Shown here: positions 1 through 4,096 of the stretch, piece by piece
Layout: each line of letters begins with the position of its first letter
How positions within the stretch are numbered: the first letter of the stretch is position 1
DNA from: CAZQYB01 sp964582985
GTDB taxonomy: Bacteria > Planctomycetota > Phycisphaerae > Sedimentisphaerales > Anaerobacaceae
NCBI GenBank assembly: GCA_964582985.1
Contig: CAZOUM010000099.1
Coordinates: 1-6,776 of the forward strand
DNA length: 6,776 nucleotides
Reading direction: 5' to 3'
The notes under the pieces: model-generated
Told to the model about the DNA's origin: nothing
The model's input: only the letters and a program-made list of their open reading frames with translations
The model's database searches: none
Made by a program: the position numbers and the translations under genes

Positions 1-108
1 AACAAACCCAATTTCAAAGGCAAAAAAATGCTGCTGCGTTTGACGATTAACGGCCGGCGTAAGTCGTTTGGTTACTACGCCGACGACATAGAAGCTGCAA
101 AGGCGTAT
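1..108 (+). pseudogene. Fragment of an AP2-like (or integrase arm-type) DNA-binding domain, cut by the left edge and probably broken
   Basis: Frame 1 is open from the first base. The segment with LLRLTINGRRKSFGYY followed by EAAKAY resembles the end of an AP2 domain: strands carrying a xxRITINGKRxxLGYF pattern, then a helix with EEAARAY. Phage-integrase arm-binding domains share the xxINGRRKSFG strand pattern and are the alternative reading. After the AY at about base 108 the expected helix continuation (roughly DEAAxxxFGEFAxLNF) is absent in all three plus frames. The frame stays open to a stop at 508-510, but from base 250 on it only mirrors the sulfatase gene on the other strand, so that stretch is unlikely to be coding. 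I read this as a truncated gene remnant. A complete gene with an unrelated C-terminal tail is possible. An ATG lies at 28, but coding may begin left of the window. Confidence 0.4.
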
Positions 109-173
109 AAGGGTCGAATCGCTGTCCGTAGTATTTGTGAGAAATCCGTGATTGAATGCAGATTCTTCCCCAA

Positions 174-243
174 GCGGTCGGATTTTCAGGGCTGTGCTCA
201 GAACGACCGCCTGATGGATTCGGCCCGGCGAGGGAACGCCGAA
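174..243. repeat. Two imperfect hairpins in the spacer downstream of the sulfatase gene
   Basis: GCGGTCG at 174-180 is complementary to CGACCGC at 204-210, with a 23-nt loop. TTCGGC at 219-224 pairs with GCCGAA at 238-243, and an alternative inner pairing exists between CGGCG at 226-230 and CGCCG at 237-241. The structures lie immediately past the stop of the minus-strand sulfatase gene and could mark its transcript end. Neither is followed by a run of U on either strand, so they do not qualify as classical intrinsic terminators. The rest of 109-249 shows no recognisable gene. Confidence 0.3.
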
Positions 244-249
244 AACCAG

Positions 250-1794
250 TTACAATTCCAAAGGAGGAATTTTGACCTTAAGATGGTTTTGCAGATTGCT
301 TCTCAAGGCTTTTGCCACTTGCGGAAATTCCTTAACAACGTTTTTGGTCTGATGCCGGTCGTTCTTCAAGTCATAGAGGCACGGGCCCTTACCAAGGTGT
401 GTGCCCCTTATATTCTGAAAATAGTGCCAATCCAGATTATGGACCGCTCCAAACCTGTGAAAGACCGTGTAGACGTTATCGTGTATGGAGGGGGCTTGGC
501 CTGCTACTAATTTCCACATATTTTGCCCATCCATGTTCTTATGTTCATCGATTCCGAGCAGTGGAAGGAACGTTGGCATAAAATCGACGGCGCTAACGAG
601 CCCGTCGATACGTTTTCCCGCCAATCTTTTGTCGGGATGTTTTATAATCAAGGGAATTTGAGTGACGCAGCAATTGAGAAGCTCGGGCCTTTTCTGTACA
701 CATCCTTGTTCGCCGAGGTGCGTTCCGTGGTCTGTTGAAAATACGATAATTGTATCGTCCATCAGCCCCAACTCTTCAACCCGTTTCAGAAGTCGGCCAA
801 TGCAGTAGTCGCTGAATGTTACTTCCGCTGCATAGAGGTCTCTGATAACAGGGTAATCATCGGGGCGGATATCTTTGTTCCTTACTCCGTATCCGAACAA
901 ATATCTTTCGTACGGATATTCTTTGCGATACATTTTCTGGAATCGCGGGGGTGCATCCCACGGCTCATGAGGGTCGAACATATCAATCCAGAGCATAAAC
1001 GGCTTACTGCTGATGTTTTGCTGCAGCCAATCCATGGCCGCGCTACAGGACTGTGCGCAGAAGTAATCTTCTTCGCTTTTTCTGTCCTGCGTATTCATCA
1101 TATATTGACGGATATTTCTGTCATAGCGTTCGTTCCATAAGTGAGCTGGCATATGCTTTTTCGGGTCAAATTTTTCTTTTGGACCGCTTTTCCATCTGTC
1201 GGTTTCCTGGCCGCGAATCCATTGCCAGGAATCAAAGCCGCGATGAAAATTATAATTGGGCTGGAAGTGGTGATAGGTATCAACAATAAAGCTGGTTGCG
1301 ACACCGTGCCTGCGCAGAACCTCGGCAAAGGTGACGTCATCCCTGCTGAGGGGCTGCCACTTCGATTCGGGAAGGACGCTCTTTCCGGTGTGATAAACCC
1401 TTCGGCAGGGGATGGTGGGCAGTCCTTCTGCATTAGCGTTTGTGAACAATACACTTTCTTTTGCGAACTTATCGAGATAAGGTGTCTTTATATGAGTACT
1501 TCCGTAACAACCGAGATGGTCCGCCCGCCAGGTATCGGCAATGATTACAATCATATTAAGCCCGTTGCGTTTCGCGGTCTGGGGAGTTGGCTTTTTGGTG
1601 GTTTTCAAATCCCCTGTCCATACGGGCGTTTCTGATTTCTTATCTTTTGGTTTCCTTGCAGCACCCCCAATCAATCCTATCGCACCTATTCCGGCTATCG
1701 TTCCAATAAAATCTCTTCTGGTAAATAAGTTCTTATTTTTCTCCGGTGTGCGGCAAGTCTCACTTTTTTCTGATTTCTTTTTCCTGCTCGCCAT
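250..1794 (-). CDS. Tat-exported sulfatase-superfamily hydrolase with a non-canonical active-site motif
   Basis: A 514-residue member of the alkaline phosphatase/sulfatase superfamily. The N-terminus has a long lysine-rich n-region, a twin-arginine motif TRRDFIG (residues 25-31) and a Gly/Ala/Ile hydrophobic stretch (about 31-46). This indicates Tat export, possibly with a retained anchor since no clear AxA cleavage site follows. The core begins at MIVIIADTWRADHLGCYG (81-98), where Asp87 is the usual metal ligand. DPH at 274-276 and STDHG at 353-357 supply further expected metal and substrate ligands, and IPLIIKHP (380-387) and DGQN (422-425) are also typical. The key oddity is the nucleophile motif. 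Aligned on the following TG, the canonical C-x-P-S-R reads T127-I-P-C-R131, so the Cys that becomes formylglycine is a Thr. Thr is the nucleophile in related phosphodiesterases and phosphotransferases, so this could be a phosphoesterase or a non-formylglycine sulfatase; the substrate is unknown. The start is well supported by AAGGAG (plus coordinates 1802-1807) 7 nt upstream. accA lies 83 bp upstream in the same direction, so co-transcription is possible. Confidence 0.88.
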   Translation of the reverse strand: MASRKKKSEKSETCRTPEKNKNLFTRRDFIGTIAGIGAIGLIGGAARKPKDKKSETPVWTGDLKTTKKPTPQTAKRNGLNMIVIIADTWRADHLGCYGSTHIKTPYLDKFAKESVLFTNANAEGLPTIPCRRVYHTGKSVLPESKWQPLSRDDVTFAEVLRRHGVATSFIVDTYHHFQPNYNFHRGFDSWQWIRGQETDRWKSGPKEKFDPKKHMPAHLWNERYDRNIRQYMMNTQDRKSEEDYFCAQSCSAAMDWLQQNISSKPFMLWIDMFDPHEPWDAPPRFQKMYRKEYPYERYLFGYGVRNKDIRPDDYPVIRDLYAAEVTFSDYCIGRLLKRVEELGLMDDTIIVFSTDHGTHLGEQGCVQKRPELLNCCVTQIPLIIKHPDKRLAGKRIDGLVSAVDFMPTFLPLLGIDEHKNMDGQNMWKLVAGQAPSIHDNVYTVFHRFGAVHNLDWHYFQNIRGTHLGKGPCLYDLKNDRHQTKNVVKEFPQVAKALRSNLQNHLKVKIPPLEL

Positions 1795-1827
1795 AATCGT
1801 TCTCCTTCCGAAAATTTGTATATATTC

Positions 1828-1842
1828 GGTCTATTTGAGACC
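1828..1842 (-). other. Small hairpin in the accA-sulfatase spacer
   Basis: GGTCT at 1828-1832 pairs with AGACC at 1838-1842 around a 5-nt loop, between the accA stop and the sulfatase ribosome binding site. Read on the minus strand it is followed by an AT-rich stretch (GAATATATACAAATTTT), not a U run. It is therefore not a convincing terminator and does not rule out read-through from accA. The AT-rich stretch contains TATATA/TATACA, which could act as a -10 box for a separate sulfatase promoter, but no good -35 box lies 16-18 bp upstream of it. Confidence 0.25.
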
Positions 1843-1877
1843 AGAAGCTGTGAGAGTATTGCAAAAACTGAGCGTTG

Positions 1878-2954
1878 TCAAACTTTTGCAGGGACGGGTT
1901 TGGGTTTTTTGGGGATGGCCTTTAGTGCTGCCTTTACCCTTTCTCTGCCGGCCAGTGTTCTTCGGCGCAGCCTCTCTGCCGGAGAGACGCCTATCGAGCG
2001 CAGTTTTTTATATCTGTTCTCGAGCAGATTATCAATCTTAGTGCGTTTGAGCTCGCGCAGTGTTTTGGTTATATATTCCTCGACGTTATAAACGGTGTCG
2101 TGGACGTTGCGATGTGCGCCGCCGAGCGGCTCGGGAATAATTGCGTCGACAAGCTCGAGCTTGTACAAATCTCTGCTGGTCAGTTTCAGTGCCTCTGCGG
2201 CGTCGGGGGCCTGCGAGCCGTCGCGCCATAGAATCGCGGCGCAGCCCTCGGGCGATATGACCGAATAATATGCGAATTCAAGCATTGCAAGTTTGTCACC
2301 AACACTTATTCCCAGGGCACCGCCTGAACCACCCTCGCCGATACAGATGCAAACAATCGGCACTCTCAAGCGGGACATCTCTATCAGGTTGACCGCTATG
2401 GCCTGGGCCTGTCCGCGCTCTTCGGCCCCGATACCAGGGTAAGCCCCCGGCGTGTCGATTAGGGTCACAATTGGGATATTAAACTTTTCAGCGAATTTTA
2501 TTTTGGCTATCACCTTGCGATAGCCCTCGGGATTGGCACATCCGAAATTACAGGCGATCTTTTGCTTTGTGCTTCTACCTTTACTTTGCCCGACAACTAA
2601 TACTTTTTCTCTTCCGATCTGTCCTAATCCCGTTACAATTGCCCGGTCGTCACCGAAGCACCTGTCACCGTGCAATTCGCGAAAGTTTTTGACCATCAAA
2701 TTAAGATAGTCATCGAGCAGAGGTCTTTTTGGATGACGTGCGACCTGAACAGTCTGCCAGGCGGTTAGATTTGAATAGACCCGTTTGAGTTCGGCAACCT
2801 GCTCCCGCTGGAGCCGTCGAATCTCGGCAGAGTAGTCAATGCCTTTGACGGAGCTCAGCTTGCGCAGCTCGTTCATCTGACGATCGAGGTCTGCTACTCG
2901 GTCTTCAAAATCCAGGTAATCGCCGTCGCCGATTTTGTTGTTATTGCGTGGCAT
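1878..2954 (-). CDS. accA: Acetyl-CoA carboxylase, carboxyltransferase subunit alpha
   Basis: AccA (358 residues) pairs with AccD in the cytoplasmic carboxyltransferase, which moves the carboxyl group from biotinylated AccB to acetyl-CoA. The product is malonyl-CoA, the committed step of fatty-acid synthesis. Family landmarks appear in order: YLDFEDRVADLD at 13-24 (E. coli has FLDFEQPIAELE), an Arg/Glu-rich coiled region (about 40-60), TAWQTVQVARHPKRP (64-78), NFGCANPEGYRK (136-147), DTPGAYPGIGAEERGQ (167-182), the oxyanion-forming IGEGGSGGA (205-213), SVISPEGCAAILW (231-243) and IIPEPLGGAHRN (272-283). The N-terminal match supports the ATG chosen, although no strong Shine-Dalgarno sequence precedes it. 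E. coli AccA has 319 residues; the extra length is mostly a basic, proline-rich tail after about residue 322 (ending KKPKPVPAKV), probably disordered. No accD, accB or accC is in the window. A leader with an intrinsic terminator lies upstream and may control expression. Confidence 0.96.
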   Translation of the reverse strand: MPRNNNKIGDGDYLDFEDRVADLDRQMNELRKLSSVKGIDYSAEIRRLQREQVAELKRVYSNLTAWQTVQVARHPKRPLLDDYLNLMVKNFRELHGDRCFGDDRAIVTGLGQIGREKVLVVGQSKGRSTKQKIACNFGCANPEGYRKVIAKIKFAEKFNIPIVTLIDTPGAYPGIGAEERGQAQAIAVNLIEMSRLRVPIVCICIGEGGSGGALGISVGDKLAMLEFAYYSVISPEGCAAILWRDGSQAPDAAEALKLTSRDLYKLELVDAIIPEPLGGAHRNVHDTVYNVEEYITKTLRELKRTKIDNLLENRYKKLRSIGVSPAERLRRRTLAGRERVKAALKAIPKKPKPVPAKV

Positions 2955-3020
2955 TTCAGTTTCGGATAATTAGGTAGGGCGCATTGGCGAAATATCGTTG
3001 TTCTGCTACGGTGCAAATTC

Positions 3021-3083
3021 TCATAAAAAAATCCTGGCCCCAAAACAGTGGGCCCAGGCGCCCTTCTTTCTTGCCGAATCCAT
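3021..3083 (-). CDS. Candidate 20-codon leader peptide overlapping the accA leader terminator
   Basis: On the minus strand an ATG (plus 3081-3083) opens a 20-codon frame starting MDSARKKGAW and ending ARIFL, closed by TGA at 3021-3023. It lies in the inferred accA 5' leader and runs straight through the terminator hairpin and its U run. If translated, a ribosome on this frame would disrupt the terminator. A purine-rich GAAAGAG lies just upstream, but its spacing to the ATG is short. The ATG sits in the loop of a 5-bp hairpin (GCCGA 3073-3077 with TCGGC 3083-3087). A 20-codon frame can arise by chance, and no similarity to a known leader peptide is recognised. Confidence 0.22.
   Translation of the reverse strand: MDSARKKGAWAHCFGARIFL
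3025..3058 (-). terminator. Intrinsic terminator in the accA leader (candidate attenuator)
   Basis: CCTGG at 3033-3037 pairs with CCAGG at 3054-3058. After one C-C mismatch, CCCA at 3039-3042 pairs with TGGG at 3049-3052, closing a 6-nt loop. Read on the minus strand, this GC-rich hairpin is followed by one A and then seven T, the classic intrinsic terminator layout; in the plus direction no T run follows. No minus-strand gene lies to its right inside the window, since tyrA is on the plus strand. It therefore either stops transcripts begun at the inferred accA promoter (attenuation) or blocks antisense transcription coming from the tyrA side. A competing 4-bp hairpin, GGGC 3050-3053 with GCCC 3060-3063, would use up part of the stem and could act as an anti-terminator. 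Confidence 0.7.
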
Positions 3084-3108
3084 CGGCTCTTTCTGTATCA
3101 AAAGTAAA

Positions 3109-3137
3109 ATATTAACCGATTTAGCCGCCCAAAGCAA
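3109..3137 (-). promoter_or_regulatory. Candidate sigma-70-type promoter for accA
   Basis: On the minus strand TTGCTT (plus 3132-3137) and TAATAT (plus 3109-3114) are separated by exactly 17 bp. They match the -35 and -10 consensus at 3 of 6 and 4 of 6 positions. Transcription would begin near 3102, giving a leader of about 150 nt before the accA ATG that includes the terminator at 3025-3058. The call rests on spacing and partial matches, so it is tentative. Confidence 0.4.
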
Positions 3138-3146
3138 AGAAAAAAA

Positions 3147-3173
3147 TTGACATCCGGCCGGTTTTGCTATAGT
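3147..3173 (+). promoter_or_regulatory. Sigma-70-type promoter for the tyrA-purL operon
   Basis: A perfect -35 box TTGACA (3147-3152) is followed after 15 bp by TATAGT (3168-3173), which carries an extended -10 TG (TGCTATAGT). The A-rich tract at 3131-3146 just upstream could serve as an UP element. The spacer is slightly short, but the extended -10 compensates; reading the -10 one or two bases later restores a 16-17 bp spacing. The spacer holds the 8-bp palindrome CCGGCCGG (3154-3161), a possible operator site. Transcription would start near 3180, leaving a leader of about 40 nt. Confidence 0.6.
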
Positions 3174-3220
3174 TTTTAGCGGAATTTGTTTTGGTGGTCT
3201 AACTTTGTAAGGGCTTTATT

Positions 3221-4096
3221 TTGAAGGACTTAAGGCAAATAACGGTGATAGGGCTCGGCCTTTTGGGCGGCTCGATAAGTTTGGCGGTTTTGCGTAGTTT
3301 TGCCGGCATAAAAACGGTGGGTTACACGCACCGTGCGGTAACTCGCCGAAGGGCAAGAGAATTGGCGGTTGCGAGCGAAATCGTGGACGATATAACCGAG
3401 AGCGTATCCGGTGCCGACCTTGTCATCCTGGCGACGCCGATACGTACGTTCGGGAAAATCTTCGGCGTGATCGCCGGTGTGCTGCCTCGCGGCTGTATTG
3501 TCACCGATGTCGGTTCTACAAAGGTTTTGCCACACCGCTGGGCGGCTAAAAGGCTTCCGAGGACTGTCCATTACGTCGGCTCGCATCCGATAGCGGGCTC
3601 AGAACAAAGAGGTGTCGAGTTTGCCAGAGATGATTTGTTTGACCAGGCCACCTGTATTCTGACAACAACAAGAACAACTAATAAGCGGGCGGTGCAAACG
3701 CTGAAGAAATTTTGGTCGGAGCTTGGATGCAGTGTGAAATTGATGAGGCCGGCGGACCATGACATAATTTTTGCAAATGTAAGTCACCTGCCGCATATAG
3801 CGGCGGCGGCATTGATAAATGCCAGCAGCGGCAAAGAACTCAAATTCGCCGGCACGGGCTTTATGGATACCTCGAGAATAGCATCGGGCCCGGCAAACAT
3901 TTGGGCTGACGTGCTGCTGACAAACTCGAACAACACGACGAAAGGCATAGATAAGATTATCGCCGAGCTGTTGAAGCTGAAAAAGGCAATCAAAAGCGGC
4001 GACGAAAAGCAGATTGAAAAACTGCTTGAAGCAGCAAGGATAAAACGGGCAGCATTAGTAAAGCAGAAGATTAAGAAAAAGGAATTGATATCGTGA
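3221..4096 (+). CDS. tyrA: Prephenate (or arogenate) dehydrogenase, TyrA family
   Basis: Cytoplasmic oxidative decarboxylase of tyrosine biosynthesis, converting prephenate to 4-hydroxyphenylpyruvate or arogenate to tyrosine. The 291 residues fit the monofunctional enzyme without chorismate mutase or ACT domains. An N-terminal Rossmann fold carries GLGLLGGS (11-18), followed by ATPI (71-74) and DVGSTK (96-101). The signature SHPIAGSE (121-128) contains His122, which matches the catalytic His of the family. SHLPH (188-192) and FAGTGFMDTSRIA (209-221) belong to the helical dimerisation domain. The second beta strand ends GYTHRA (34-39) without the acidic residue that favours NAD, so NADP use is likely (inference). 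The start is TTG: AAGGG at 3209-3213 sits 7 nt upstream, and the next candidate, GTG at 3244, would remove part of the first beta strand. The C-terminus is lysine-rich. The gene overlaps purL by 4 bp and is read from the promoter at 3147-3173. Confidence 0.94.
   Translation: MKDLRQITVIGLGLLGGSISLAVLRSFAGIKTVGYTHRAVTRRRARELAVASEIVDDITESVSGADLVILATPIRTFGKIFGVIAGVLPRGCIVTDVGSTKVLPHRWAAKRLPRTVHYVGSHPIAGSEQRGVEFARDDLFDQATCILTTTRTTNKRAVQTLKKFWSELGCSVKLMRPADHDIIFANVSHLPHIAAAALINASSGKELKFAGTGFMDTSRIASGPANIWADVLLTNSNNTTKGIDKIIAELLKLKKAIKSGDEKQIEKLLEAARIKRAALVKQKIKKKELIS

Noticed and set aside
100..135. A TCGAATC / GATTCGA stretch resembling a tRNA T-loop, considered as a tRNA fragment or attachment site
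   Set aside because: The flanking bases do not form a T-arm stem on either strand, and no anticodon or acceptor arm is present.
174..210. Inverted repeat considered as an integron attC site
   Set aside because: It lacks the GTTRRRY core and the paired L/R boxes, and no integrase gene is visible nearby.
109..510. Continuation of the plus-strand open frame beyond the AP2-like fragment
   Set aside because: From base 250 it lies wholly opposite the C-terminus of a well-supported sulfatase gene, and its translation shows no recognisable domain.
1053..2091. Several plus-strand and minus-strand open frames of 60-166 codons overlapping the sulfatase and accA genes
   Set aside because: They are alternative-frame shadows of genes with clear family motifs; none has a domain, a good ribosome binding site or its own space.
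2955..3024. TAATTATCC close to accA considered as an alternative -10 box
   Set aside because: No acceptable -35 hexamer lies 16-18 bp upstream, and the pair at 3109-3137 is better spaced.
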